From NCBI RefSeq assembly GCF_015594845.1, contig NZ_JADNRK010000007.1:1-64000 (forward strand): 64,000 nucleotides of DNA. The letters are read 5' to 3'. This DNA is from Alkalibacter mobilis (GTDB lineage: Bacteria > Bacillota > Clostridia > Eubacteriales > Alkalibacteraceae). A model generated the notes under the pieces. It was not told the DNA's origin. It searched no databases and saw only the letters and a list, made by a program, of their open reading frames with translations. Of the stretch, positions 25,204-34,439 are shown in pieces. Each line of letters opens with the position of its first letter. The stretch's first letter is position 1. Both the position numbers and the translations under genes were made by a program.

Positions 25204-26828
25204 TGATCATAGTGTTGCTATTGTTGGCCATAATAATTGGATATGTCAGAAAAGGCAGGATATCAAACCTTGCAAATTTGAAAATCAGGTTGACGCCATT
25301 GATGGTATTGGCATTTTTGATACAAGCTGGAATTTACGCAGGCTACACATATGAGGTAGCTTTTGTTATGGATTATGACATACTTTTGCATTTTATAAGC
25401 TATATAATGTTGTTTGCCGCATTAATGAGCAACTTTGAAAACAAATGGTTCATTTTACTTACTACAGGAATGATTTTAAACTTTTTAGTTATATTTTTAA
25501 ACGGCGGCAAAATGCCTGTTTCAGTAGATGCGGCGGAAGCAATAGGTTTGGGAAGCAGCCTTGACTTGATGTTTCTAAAAAGAGCGGGAACTCACCAGCC
25601 TTTGACGGATGGAATGCTCTTAAGCTTTTTGGCGGATGTAATTCCGTTTTCATATCCCGGGATCATGTCCTACTTCAACAATATTTACAGTATCGGAGAT
25701 TTTGTCATATACCTTGGAGCCATGGGAGTCGTGCAATCAGCCATGCTGATGAAAGAACCTCACGGGTATTCAGATGAACTTGAAGAAGATGACTTGGAGC
25801 CAATGCCAAACCCTGAAGATTTTTTCTTCGACAACATAGATGAAGACGATGAAAAAAACCTGGCCGAATTGCGGAAAAAAAGGGAAGAAACCCTTGAACA
25901 GGAGACAAGAAAGATTTATTTGGACTTGAAAGATGAAGAAAGTCCTTTTGAAACAGCTTCCGAAAGTGATATTGAGCTCCAGTCAGATTTCACAAATCAA
26001 ACCGAATCGAATCCATTGAATGTCGGCAATAAAGAATCTGCCACGGAAGAAACTGTAAGTCAACAGACTGAAAGATCTGATGAAAATGAATATGAATTCG
26101 AAATAGAAGACAAGGACTACAATATATCCGGCATACTTGGAACCTCGCAGTTGGAAAATCAGATAATTGCCGGTGAAAAGTACGAACTGGATGACTCAAA
26201 AGAAAATATTGAAACGTCAACATCACAGGGGGAGACGGTTAAATCAGATATAGAAAAAGAAAAATCCAACAGGAAGTACTACACCAGACCGCTTCATGAG
26301 AGAATGATCATAGATTTGGAACCGCGAGGCATTGAGGAATTTACAACTTCAGAGGAAGCCGAAGAAATCGAAACCGATATGGAACCATCGACAATAGAGT
26401 ACGATACAAAGGACGAAGAGACGACCATTATCGATACACAGCACCAATTTATCATAGTTGATGGAAGGATAATAGAAAATCCAAATTACTATAAAAGAGT
26501 ACAGAAACCCGCAACAATGGAAGCGATTGAAAAGCCTTTGACGGACGAACTTTTGACTGCTGAAGAAGATATAGAAACCGAAATGGATTCCAGTAATGAA
26601 GATAGCTTCGAAATGTTTGAAGAAGACTCGGTTATTGAAACTGAAGAGTTGTCCGGTATTGATGAAAGTGAACCCGAAAAGGAGAGCGGCAATATACTTT
26701 TAAGATTGACTGACGATGACAGGATCGAACTAATGAAGAAAATGAAAGAGCGTAAAGAAAAGGGTTATAGCCTTGTACAGGTTAAGGTTGGAGATAAAAC
26801 CATCAGTTTTTGGAAAAAAGACTTGTAA
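25203..26828 (+). CDS. DUF5317-like membrane protein with a long acidic C-terminal tail
   Basis: A 541-residue protein. Residues 1-185 contain about five transmembrane helices and the family-like NGGKMPVSVDAAEA segment, as in DUF5317 proteins, which are normally about 190 residues. The remaining 350 residues are hydrophilic and strongly acidic, with many E, D, S and T, low complexity and likely disorder. A basic and hydrophobic element closes the protein (ELMKKMKERKEKGYSLVQV, then KTISFWKKDL). Function is unknown. Start ATG overlaps the HD-GYP stop by one base, so the two are translationally coupled. Confidence 0.72.
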   Translation: MIIVLLLLAIIIGYVRKGRISNLANLKIRLTPLMVLAFLIQAGIYAGYTYEVAFVMDYDILLHFISYIMLFAALMSNFENKWFILLTTGMILNFLVIFLNGGKMPVSVDAAEAIGLGSSLDLMFLKRAGTHQPLTDGMLLSFLADVIPFSYPGIMSYFNNIYSIGDFVIYLGAMGVVQSAMLMKEPHGYSDELEEDDLEPMPNPEDFFFDNIDEDDEKNLAELRKKREETLEQETRKIYLDLKDEESPFETASESDIELQSDFTNQTESNPLNVGNKESATEETVSQQTERSDENEYEFEIEDKDYNISGILGTSQLENQIIAGEKYELDDSKENIETSTSQGETVKSDIEKEKSNRKYYTRPLHERMIIDLEPRGIEEFTTSEEAEEIETDMEPSTIEYDTKDEETTIIDTQHQFIIVDGRIIENPNYYKRVQKPATMEAIEKPLTDELLTAEEDIETEMDSSNEDSFEMFEEDSVIETEELSGIDESEPEKESGNILLRLTDDDRIELMKKMKERKEKGYSLVQVKVGDKTISFWKKDL

Positions 26829-26843
26829 TTACAAGTCTTTTTT
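26816..26843 (+). terminator. Terminator after the DUF5317-like gene
   Basis: AAAAGACTTGT, loop AATT, ACAAGTCTTTT with further T residues. The TAA stop codon is in the loop. Confidence 0.8.
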
Positions 26844-26888
26844 GTTGAAATTAAATAGTTGACTCAAAAGCATCTGTTAAGCCAACTG

Positions 26889-26897
26889 TGTTATAAT
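26889..26897 (+). promoter_or_regulatory. Extended -10 promoter of secA
   Basis: TGT directly before perfect TATAAT (26892-26897), 28 bases before the TTGAGGTGA ribosome site. Confidence 0.45.
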
Positions 26898-26937
26898 TAA
26901 ATCCATGAAATTTATCAAAAAACTTGAGGTGAAAAAA

Positions 26938-29448
26938 TTGTCTATATTAAAAAAGATATTTGGAGACTTGGACGATAAAGAAATAAAAAAATTAATGAAA
27001 ACAGTACAAAAGATTGAAGACTTGGAGCCGCAAATAGAAATCCTTTCCGATCAGGAATTGAAAAATAAAACCGATGAATTTCGCAATAGGTTGTCAGCCG
27101 GCGAAACTGAAGATGATATTCTTGTAGAAGCATTTGCGGTTGTGCGGGAAGCAGCATGGAGGTCCGTAGGAATGAAGCATTTTCCTGTTCAGCTTCTTGG
27201 TGGTATCGTATTGCACCAGGGAAGGATCGCTGAAATGAAGACAGGAGAAGGAAAAACTCTGGTTGCTACTCTTCCGGCATATCTGAACGCACTCAAGGGT
27301 GAAGGAGTCCACGTTGTTACAGTAAATGACTACCTGGCTAAAAGAGACAGCGAAAATATGGGCAGGGTCTATGAGTTTCTTGGATTGACAGTAGGTTTGG
27401 TCGTGCATGGTTTGGATTTTGGAGAAAAGCAAAATGCGTATAATTCGGATATTACATATGGAACCAACAACGAATACGGCTTTGATTACCTTAGGGACAA
27501 CATGGTAATCAGAATGGAGCAAAGAGTTCAAAGACCCTTGAATTATGCTATAATCGACGAGGTCGACAGTATATTGATAGATGAAGCAAGAACTCCTCTT
27601 ATTATATCTGGCAGTGGTGACAAGAGTACCAAGTTGTATAATCTCGTTGACAATTTTGTCAAAAAGTTGAAGGCGGAAATAGATTTCACCATCGATGAAA
27701 AGGCCAATAGCGTTGTTCTGACCGATGAAGGCGGGTTGGTTAAGACAGAAAAGGCTTTTGGCATTGATAATTTGGCTGATATGGAAAACATGGAGTTATC
27801 ACATCACATCAATCAGGCTCTTAGAGCAAATTTTTTGATGAAAAGGGATAAGGATTACGTAGTCAATAACGGACAGGTAGTAATTGTAGACGAATTTACC
27901 GGCAGATTGATGCCGGGAAGACGTTACAGCAATGGTTTGCACCAAGCAATAGAAGCTAAGGAAAATGTCAAGGTCGAAAGAGAATCTAAAACTCTGGCAA
28001 CAATAACTTTTCAAAATTATTTCAGGATGTATAAAAAATTGTCTGGGATGACAGGAACGGCAAAAACTGAGGAAGAAGAATTTAAAGCCATATACAATAT
28101 GGACGTGCTCTCGATACCCACTAATAAACCAATGATAAGAGAAGATATGGTGGATGCAGTATACAAAACTGAAATGGGGAAATTTCAAGCAATAGTTCAG
28201 GAAATAAAACGAAGACATGAAATTGGCCAGCCTGTTTTGGTGGGAACAATATCTATTGAAAGATCCGAAGTTTTAAGTAAAATGCTCAAAAAAGAAGGAG
28301 TTACACATCAAGTACTCAACGCCAAATACCACGAAAAAGAAGCTGAAATTATCAGCATGGCAGGGCAAAAGGACGCAGTGACCATATCAACGAACATGGC
28401 GGGAAGAGGTACGGACATAGTCCTGGGTGAAGGTGTCAAGGAAGTAGGCGGTTTGCACATACTCGGAACCGAAAGGCATGAATCGCGCCGGATCGACAAC
28501 CAGCTGAGAGGAAGATCGGGAAGACAGGGAGATCCGGGTTCTTCACAATTTTTCATATCTTTGGAAGACGAACTTATGAGATTGTTCGGCTCAGACAAGA
28601 TAATAGGCCTGGTGGACACTTTGGGATTGCCTGAAGATGTGCCGATAGAAAATAAAATGTTGAGCAAAGGGATCGAAAATGCCCAGAAGAAGGTAGAGGG
28701 CAGAAACTTCGACATAAGAAAACATGTTCTTCAGTACGATAACGTAATGAATAAACAGAGGGAGATCATTTACGCTCAAAGAAAAACTGTTCTTGAGGGC
28801 GGAGACATCCACGATCAGATCCTTAAGATGTTGGATGGTCTCATTGATGAATCCCTGAATTTATACACCGGTTTCAGCGAGCACTTTGAGGAGTGGGACT
28901 TGGATGGATTGAAGGAACATCTCAGACTATTGCTTTCAGACGAATTTGATATCAATTGGGATCGATCGGGACTTAATAGAGATGAAATCAAAAACATGAT
29001 CAATAAAAAGGCAATGGAGATAATCGACAACAAGGAAGAAGATATCGGCAAGGAGCGCTTTAGAGACTTGGAAAGAGTGGTCATGCTCAGAGTAGTCGAC
29101 AGAAAATGGATGGACCACATTGACGATATGGAGCAGTTGAAACAAGGGATCGGTCTTAGAGCGTACGGCCAGATAGATCCGGTGGTCGCTTATACAAATG
29201 AAGGGTTTGACATGTTTGAAGAAATGACCCACAATATACAGGAAGATACGGTCAAATATCTTTTTAACATGGAGGTAAGAAAAGAACCTGTACAGGAAAA
29301 GGCCAACGTACTTGAAAACGTAGTTACAAACAAAGATGAAAGCTTAAAAAGAGATCCTGTCGTTAAAAAAGACAAACCAGGCAGAAATGACCCATGTCCG
29401 TGCGGCAGTGGGAAAAAATACAAAAAATGTTGTGGCAGAAATGAATAA
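26938..29448 (+). CDS. secA: Preprotein translocase ATPase SecA
   Basis: An 836-residue motor that drives unfolded proteins through SecYEG. Motifs include Walker A GEGKT near residue 106, the [16 protein letters not shown] Walker B region, preprotein cross-linking domain, [10 protein letters not shown] and [12 protein letters not shown] of NBD2, and the zinc-binding C-terminus [18 protein letters not shown] 26938 gives MSILKKIFG, matching the usual SecA start, and follows TTGAGGTGA. An ATG at 26905 has no ribosome site. prfB follows, as in many Firmicutes. Confidence 0.96.
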   Translation: MSILKKIFGDLDDKEIKKLMKTVQKIEDLEPQIEILSDQELKNKTDEFRNRLSAGETEDDILVEAFAVVREAAWRSVGMKHFPVQLLGGIVLHQGRIAEMKTGEGKTLVATLPAYLNALKGEGVHVVTVNDYLAKRDSENMGRVYEFLGLTVGLVVHGLDFGEKQNAYNSDITYGTNNEYGFDYLRDNMVIRMEQRVQRPLNYAIIDEVDSILIDEARTPLIISGSGDKSTKLYNLVDNFVKKLKAEIDFTIDEKANSVVLTDEGGLVKTEKAFGIDNLADMENMELSHHINQALRANFLMKRDKDYVVNNGQVVIVDEFTGRLMPGRRYSNGLHQAIEAKENVKVERESKTLATITFQNYFRMYKKLSGMTGTAKTEEEEFKAIYNMDVLSIPTNKPMIREDMVDAVYKTEMGKFQAIVQEIKRRHEIGQPVLVGTISIERSEVLSKMLKKEGVTHQVLNAKYHEKEAEIISMAGQKDAVTISTNMAGRGTDIVLGEGVKEVGGLHILGTERHESRRIDNQLRGRSGRQGDPGSSQFFISLEDELMRLFGSDKIIGLVDTLGLPEDVPIENKMLSKGIENAQKKVEGRNFDIRKHVLQYDNVMNKQREIIYAQRKTVLEGGDIHDQILKMLDGLIDESLNLYTGFSEHFEEWDLDGLKEHLRLLLSDEFDINWDRSGLNRDEIKNMINKKAMEIIDNKEEDIGKERFRDLERVVMLRVVDRKWMDHIDDMEQLKQGIGLRAYGQIDPVVAYTNEGFDMFEEMTHNIQEDTVKYLFNMEVRKEPVQEKANVLENVVTNKDESLKRDPVVKKDKPGRNDPCPCGSGKKYKKCCGRNE

Positions 29449-29474
29449 AAAATTGAATGACTGAGGTGATTAAT

Positions 29475-30588
29475 GTGTTGGAGTTACAGGAATACAACAA
29501 ACAAACAGCTGAATTAAAGGAGAATTTAAAAGAAATCGGGGATTCACTTTGACCTCTCAAAATTAGAGAAAGAAGTTGAAGAATTAAGCGAAAAAGTCAA
29601 TGATGAAAATTTTTGGAATGACCAGGAGAGAGCTCAGTCTATTCTGAAAAAATTGAATTTTATCAAAAACAAGTTGTCCAGACATGCTGATTTTAACGAA
29701 AAGGTCGAGCATTGTGAAACCTTGATCGAAATGTTGGGTGAAGGACCTGATGGCGAACTGGAAAAGGAACTTGTTGAAAGCGTAAAAACTCTCTCCAAAG
29801 AGTTGGAAGAATATAATCTTGAGGTCCTTCTCAGCGGAGAATACGATGGGAATAGCGCAGTATTGTCACTCCATCCGGGGGCAGGAGGAACCGAATCACA
29901 GGATTGGGCTCAGCTTCTCTTGAGAATGTATACAAGATGGGCTGAAAAGAAGAAATACAAAGTCAGGATATTGGAGCTTCAACCAGGGGACGAAGCCGGT
30001 ATTAAAAGTGCAGCATTGGCCATAGAGGGGCCAAATGCCTATGGATTTCTAAAGAGTGAAAAGGGAGTTCACAGACTGGTAAGAATCTCACCTTTCGACT
30101 CTTCAGGAAGAAGGCACACCTCATTTGCGTCTGTTGATATTGCACCGGAAATAGATGACGACGTGGAAATCGACATAAATCAGGAAGATTTAAGGATAGA
30201 TACATATAGAGCCAGCGGTGCCGGAGGCCAGCACGTTAACACAACGGACTCAGCCATAAGGATTACTCACATTCCTACAGGAATAGTGGTACAGTGTCAA
30301 AACGAAAGAAGCCAGCACAAAAACAAGGATATGGCCATGAAAATGCTCTATGGAAAACTGGTTGAACTTAAGGAAAGGGAGCATAAGGAAAAAATAGAGG
30401 ATCTTCAAGGCGAATACGGACAGATTGCTTGGGGAAATCAAATAAGATCTTACGTTTTCCACCCTTACAATATGGTAAAGGATCACAGGACCGGTGTTGA
30501 AATTGGCAATATTCAAAGTGTTATGGACGGAGAGATAGATCCTTTCATAAACGAATATTTAAAAAATCTTTCACTTGGAGGAAATTGA
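29475..30588 (+). CDS. prfB: Peptide chain release factor 2 (programmed +1 frameshift)
   Basis: RF2 recognises UAA and UGA and triggers release of the finished chain. The first 25 codons run from GTG 29475 to CTT-TGA at 29547-29552. A +1 shift on CTTTGAC lets translation continue in the next frame at GAC 29551 to the stop at 30586-30588, giving 370 residues. An internal Shine-Dalgarno-like GGGG (29538-29541) lies upstream of the slip site. Family marks are the SPF anticodon-like tripeptide in RISPFDSSGRR and the catalytic GGQ in SGAGGQHVNTTDSAI. The frameshift is the normal RF2 autoregulation: low RF2 increases pausing at UGA and shifting. It is not a pseudogene. Confidence 0.96.
29547..29553 (+). 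promoter_or_regulatory. prfB +1 programmed frameshift site (CTTTGAC)
   Basis: The slip sequence CTT TGA C is preceded by GGGG at 29538-29541, five bases before CTT. The common arrangement has the G-rich element three bases before CTT, so the spacing is slightly longer here. Confidence 0.92.
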
Positions 30589-30590
30589 CG

Positions 30591-31304
30591 ATGGCGGACA
30601 CTCAAAAACCGATAATCGGAATAGTAACTTCCTACGACGGAGTTTTTAAAAAAGGTGATGTTAACAGCCTTGGAACAAAATATACCAGAAAAATTCATTT
30701 AGCCGGTGGAATTCCGCTGTTGATTCCTGCAAGGCCGCAATTAAATGACGATATCACGAGGATCCTCACCAAGATGGACGGATTAGTTTTGGCTGGTGGG
30801 GTAGACTTGCACCCGAATTATTACGGGGAGGAGCCTGTAAAAGATTTGGGATATGTAGATGTGATCAGGGACAGTTTTGAAATTGCCTTAGTGGAAAATG
30901 CACTGGAACTGGGAATCCCGATCTTTGGCATTTGTAGAGGAATGCAGCTGCTGAATGTGGCAATGGGTGGGAATCTATATCAAAATATTGATACGGAAAT
31001 AGACGATCATATCCAGCATATGCAAAAATCAGGCGACGGTTCTGGAATACACTCGATCCATGTGGACAGCAATTCCTTTTTATCGCATATTTGCGCTGAA
31101 AAATCATTTGTAAATTCTTTTCATCACCAGGCTATCAAAAATCTTGCAGACGGTCTGGAAGCCGTAGCTTGGTCAAAAGATAGGTTGATCGAAGCAGTAG
31201 TCCACGGTACGAAAGACAATGTTTTTGGAGTGCAGTGGCACCCGGAAGAAATGAGAGATGAAAAATCCCAGAAAATTTTTAATTATTTTATAGATCATAT
31301 TTAA
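30591..31304 (+). CDS. Gamma-glutamyl-gamma-aminobutyrate hydrolase family protein (peptidase C26)
   Basis: A 237-residue class I glutamine amidotransferase-like hydrolase of the PuuD/peptidase C26 group. The nucleophile is in GICRGMQLLN near residue 110, and the His-Glu pair in VQWHPEEM near the C-terminus. LVLAGGVDLHPNYYGEEP is typical of PuuD relatives. It would split a gamma-glutamyl amide, but no putrescine pathway genes are nearby, so the substrate is unknown. ATG 30591 is nine bases after GGAGG. TTG 30585 is too close. It starts two bases after the prfB stop. Confidence 0.87.
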   Translation: MADTQKPIIGIVTSYDGVFKKGDVNSLGTKYTRKIHLAGGIPLLIPARPQLNDDITRILTKMDGLVLAGGVDLHPNYYGEEPVKDLGYVDVIRDSFEIALVENALELGIPIFGICRGMQLLNVAMGGNLYQNIDTEIDDHIQHMQKSGDGSGIHSIHVDSNSFLSHICAEKSFVNSFHHQAIKNLADGLEAVAWSKDRLIEAVVHGTKDNVFGVQWHPEEMRDEKSQKIFNYFIDHI

Positions 31305-31319
31305 GTTAGGAGACATCAA

Positions 31320-33479
31320 ATGAGTGAATCAATAATTAAAATCCTGGCTGAAGAATTCAAAATCAGGCAAGGTCAGGTCAAAACAACTCTTGAGCTTATA
31401 GACGACGGCAACACCATACCTTTTATTGCCAGGTATCGTAAAGAAGCCACCGGAAATCTGGATGACGTAGTTTTAAGAGAATTGGACGACAGGTTGTCAT
31501 ATCTCAGAAACTTGGAAAAACGAAAAGGAGAAGTCATCAGGATCATTGAAGAACAAGAAAAACTGACTCCTGAATTAAAGCTTCAAATAGAAAATGCCAA
31601 GGTCTTGCAGGAAGTGGAGGATCTCTATCTGCCCTACAAGCAAAAGAGAAAGACCAGAGCTTCAGTTGCAAGGGAGAAAGGTTTGGAACCTCTTGCCGCA
31701 TACATGCTTCTAGCGGACGATAATGAAAAGGCATACGTTAAAGCTGGAGAGTTTGTAGATTTGGAAAAAGGCGTGGAAAATGAAAGTGACGCCATTTCAG
31801 GTGCTATGGACATACTTGCCGAAGATATTTCAGACAATGCGGTATATAGAAAATATATCAGGGAAAATTATTTTCAAAATGGCTTGATAGAAACGGCAAA
31901 ATCCAAGACGGAAGATGAAAAAGCCGAAGATTTCAGGATGTATTTCAATTTCACGGAAAAGGTGTCTCAAATAGCCAATCATAGAGTTTTGGCTATCAAC
32001 AGGGGTGAGAAGAAAAAGTTTTTATCTGTAAAAATCAATGTCGATGAAGACAAGTTGGCGGATTTTATTGAAAAAAGGATCAAACAAAAGGATAGATTGC
32101 CATGTGGTTACGTTAGTGATGCAATCAGGGATTCTCTAAAGAGGTTGATATTGCCTTCAATTGAAAGGGAGGTAAGAAGCACTCTGACAGAAAAAGCCGA
32201 CAAATCGGCTATCAAGGTTTTTGCAGTGAACCTCAATAAATACCTGATGCAACCACCGGTCAAAGGAAAGACTGTGATGGGGTTCGACCCTGCATTCAGA
32301 ACAGGTTGTAAAATTGCAGTCGTAGACAGTTTTGGTGAGTTATTGGCTTTTGATACGGTGTATCCCACTGAACCGCAAAACAAAGTGGCAGAGGCAAAAT
32401 CAAAACTTGTGGGCATGATCAAGAAATATGGTGTAGACCTAATTGCCATAGGAAATGGAACAGCCAGCAGGGAATCTGAAGCCATAGTATCGGATATGAT
32501 ATCGGAGTACAAATTGGATACCGAGTATATAGTGGTAAATGAGGCAGGTGCCTCTGTTTATTCTGCTTCAGTAATAGGCAACGAAGAGTTTCCGGATTTG
32601 AATGTTTCAATTAGAGGAGCTGTATCTATCGGACGAAGGATACAGGATCCTTTGGCCGAATTGGTTAAAATCGATCCAAAGCATATAGGTGTTGGACAGT
32701 ATCAGCACGATGTAGATCAAAAGGAATTGGCCAAGGCTCTTGATGGTGTAGTTGAAGATGCAGTTAATGCCGTAGGAGTGGATATAAATACCGCTTCAGC
32801 CTATCTTATGACTTATATCTCTGGATTGAATAAGACTACTGCTGGAAATATCGTTGGATTCAGAAGGGAAAACGGACCATTTCTAAATAGAAAACAAATA
32901 CTCAAGGTGGGTAAAATAGGGAATAAAGCCTTCGAGCAATGCGCTGGATTCTTGAGGATCGCCGGCGGAGACAATCCCTTTGACAATACGTCATTACATC
33001 CCGAATCTTATGACATTGCAGAAAAAATATTGAAAGACTTGGGGTACAAATCGAAAGATCTGATCGACAAACACAAGGAAATTGCATTAGAGCTCGATAA
33101 AATTCAAATTGACCGGAAGGCGGAACAATTGCAGGTCGGTGTGATCACATTGGAAGATATAGTTAAGGAGCTAAAAAAGCCCGGTAGAGATCCGAGAGAA
33201 AGTTTTCAAAAACCTATTTTCAAATCTGAAGTAATGGACATCACACACCTGAAACCTGGAATGATTTTAAGCGGAACGGTCAGAAATGTCATAGACTTTG
33301 GAGTTTTTGTTGATATAGGTGTCCATCAAGACGGTTTGGTGCACATTTCTCAATTGAGTAACAGTTATGTGAAAAACCCAATGGATGTTGTATCCGTAGG
33401 CGACATAGTCTCTGTCAAAGTAATGGATGTAGATCTCAAAAGAAATAGGATTTCACTGACTATGAAAGATATAACTTGA
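31320..33479 (+). CDS. tex: Tex-family RNA-binding transcription accessory protein
   Basis: A 719-residue Tex protein. The order is an N-terminal helical region (IPFIARYRKEATGNLDD near residue 33), a YqgF-like RNase H fold (GFDPAFRTGCKIAVVD near 322), helix-hairpin-helix motifs (ISGLNKTTAGNIVGFR near 500) and a C-terminal S1 RNA-binding domain (LKPGMILSGTVRNVIDFG, then HQDGLVHISQLS). Tex binds nucleic acid and affects transcription, with relation to eukaryotic Spt6. The ribosome site TTAGGAGA precedes ATG 31320. It follows the amidotransferase gene by 15 bases. Confidence 0.95.
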   Translation: MSESIIKILAEEFKIRQGQVKTTLELIDDGNTIPFIARYRKEATGNLDDVVLRELDDRLSYLRNLEKRKGEVIRIIEEQEKLTPELKLQIENAKVLQEVEDLYLPYKQKRKTRASVAREKGLEPLAAYMLLADDNEKAYVKAGEFVDLEKGVENESDAISGAMDILAEDISDNAVYRKYIRENYFQNGLIETAKSKTEDEKAEDFRMYFNFTEKVSQIANHRVLAINRGEKKKFLSVKINVDEDKLADFIEKRIKQKDRLPCGYVSDAIRDSLKRLILPSIEREVRSTLTEKADKSAIKVFAVNLNKYLMQPPVKGKTVMGFDPAFRTGCKIAVVDSFGELLAFDTVYPTEPQNKVAEAKSKLVGMIKKYGVDLIAIGNGTASRESEAIVSDMISEYKLDTEYIVVNEAGASVYSASVIGNEEFPDLNVSIRGAVSIGRRIQDPLAELVKIDPKHIGVGQYQHDVDQKELAKALDGVVEDAVNAVGVDINTASAYLMTYISGLNKTTAGNIVGFRRENGPFLNRKQILKVGKIGNKAFEQCAGFLRIAGGDNPFDNTSLHPESYDIAEKILKDLGYKSKDLIDKHKEIALELDKIQIDRKAEQLQVGVITLEDIVKELKKPGRDPRESFQKPIFKSEVMDITHLKPGMILSGTVRNVIDFGVFVDIGVHQDGLVHISQLSNSYVKNPMDVVSVGDIVSVKVMDVDLKRNRISLTMKDIT

Positions 33480-33521
33480 TTTACAACATTGAAAAAGCTA
33501 TGAAAATATCTTGCAAAAATA

Positions 33522-33550
33522 TTGATTTAAAAAATGTTTTATGCTATTAT
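33522..33550 (+). promoter_or_regulatory. Promoter of the FMN riboswitch/ribU transcript
   Basis: TTGATT (33522-33527), 17 bases, TATTAT (33545-33550), placing the start shortly before the riboswitch aptamer. Confidence 0.6.
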
Positions 33551-33569
33551 TAGCATGAAAATAAATAAA

Positions 33570-33686
33570 TATTTCTTCAGGGCAGGGTGAAATTCCCGAC
33601 CGGCGGTTAAAGTCCGCGAGCCGAAAGGCTGATTTGGTGCGATTCCAAAACCGACAGTAAAGTCTGGATGGGAGAGGATCAAATCA
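33570..33686 (+). promoter_or_regulatory. FMN riboswitch (RFN element)
   Basis: The conserved RFN segments are present in order: CTTCAGGGCAGGGTGAAATT, CCCGACCGGCGGT, AGTCCGCGAGC, GATTTGGTGCGATTCC, AACCGACAGT and GTCTGGATGGGAGAGGAT. FMN binding forms the aptamer and lets the downstream terminator fold, lowering expression of the riboflavin importer ribU. Confidence 0.96.
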
Positions 33687-33694
33687 AAGCTTGC

Positions 33695-33723
33695 AAGCTC
33701 TCCTATTTTGGAGAGCTTTTTTA
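33695..33723 (+). terminator. Regulated terminator of the FMN riboswitch
   Basis: AAGCTCTCC, loop TATTTT, GGAGAGCTT and T tract. The left arm can compete with the GGGAGAG at the aptamer 3' end (around 33670-33677), which would form the alternative antiterminator pairing. Confidence 0.85.
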
Positions 33724-33769
33724 ATTATAAGTTTGATCTCTGCGGCCTTGATAAAAGAAGGAGGACAAA

Positions 33770-34357
33770 ATGAAAAACAACAAAACAAAATTTTTGACCA
33801 GAGTGGGTGTGCTCAGTGCCATTGCATTTGTGCTCATGTACATTGATTTTCCAATTGCGGTATTATTTCCATCATTTTTAAAGTTTGACTTTAGCGAAGT
33901 TCCAGCATTGCTGGGCACTTTTTCAATGGGACCTTTGGCTGGGGTCGTTATCGTGTTTATTAAAAACGTTCTGATCTATCTGATCAAAGGATCTTCTACA
34001 GGTGGTGTCGGAGAGATCGCAAACTTTGTCATCAGCGCAGCCTGGATGATTCCCGTAGGAATTATATACAAACATGAAAAAAGCAAGAAAAATGCGATCA
34101 AAGGGATGGCAGTAGGTGCCGTGACCATGATAGTGGTGGCTGCAGTAGCAAATTATTTCGTCATGATACCACTATATTCCAAATTCATGCCAATTGAGGC
34201 AATAATCGCTACGGGTTCGGCTATCAATCCTGCAATCGTCAGTGTAGAATCATTGATACTGTTGGGAATTACACCTTTTAATATTTTCAAGACGGCTGTT
34301 ATATCACTTTTGACTGCCTTGATTTACAAGAAAGTATCCCCCGTACTGCACAGGTAA
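33770..34357 (+). CDS. ribU: Riboflavin ECF transporter substrate-binding subunit RibU
   Basis: A 195-residue integral membrane S component with about six helices, capturing riboflavin for an ECF transporter. Residues FPSFLKFDFSEVPALLG and GPLAGVVIVFIKNVL are typical of RibU. The FMN riboswitch immediately upstream gives strong support. The shared EcfA/A'/T energising module is not in this window, as expected for a group II ECF system. A ribosome site AAGGAGG precedes ATG 33770. Confidence 0.95.
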   Translation: MKNNKTKFLTRVGVLSAIAFVLMYIDFPIAVLFPSFLKFDFSEVPALLGTFSMGPLAGVVIVFIKNVLIYLIKGSSTGGVGEIANFVISAAWMIPVGIIYKHEKSKKNAIKGMAVGAVTMIVVAAVANYFVMIPLYSKFMPIEAIIATGSAINPAIVSVESLILLGITPFNIFKTAVISLLTALIYKKVSPVLHR

Positions 34358-34362
34358 TCGAA

Positions 34363-34397
34363 AAAAAGCCCGAAATTCACATTTCGGGCTTTTTTTG
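34363..34397 (+). terminator. Terminator of ribU
   Basis: AAAAAGCCCGAAAT, loop TCAC, ATTTCGGGCTTTTTTT. Confidence 0.9.
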
Positions 34398-34439
34398 ATA
34401 TAATGAAATATCAATTAAAAAATTTCCGGAGGTGATTTT

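Noticed and set aside
29475-30588. prfB as a frameshifted pseudogene
   Set aside because: The TGA break is the known CTTTGAC autoregulatory site; both parts are intact and conserved.
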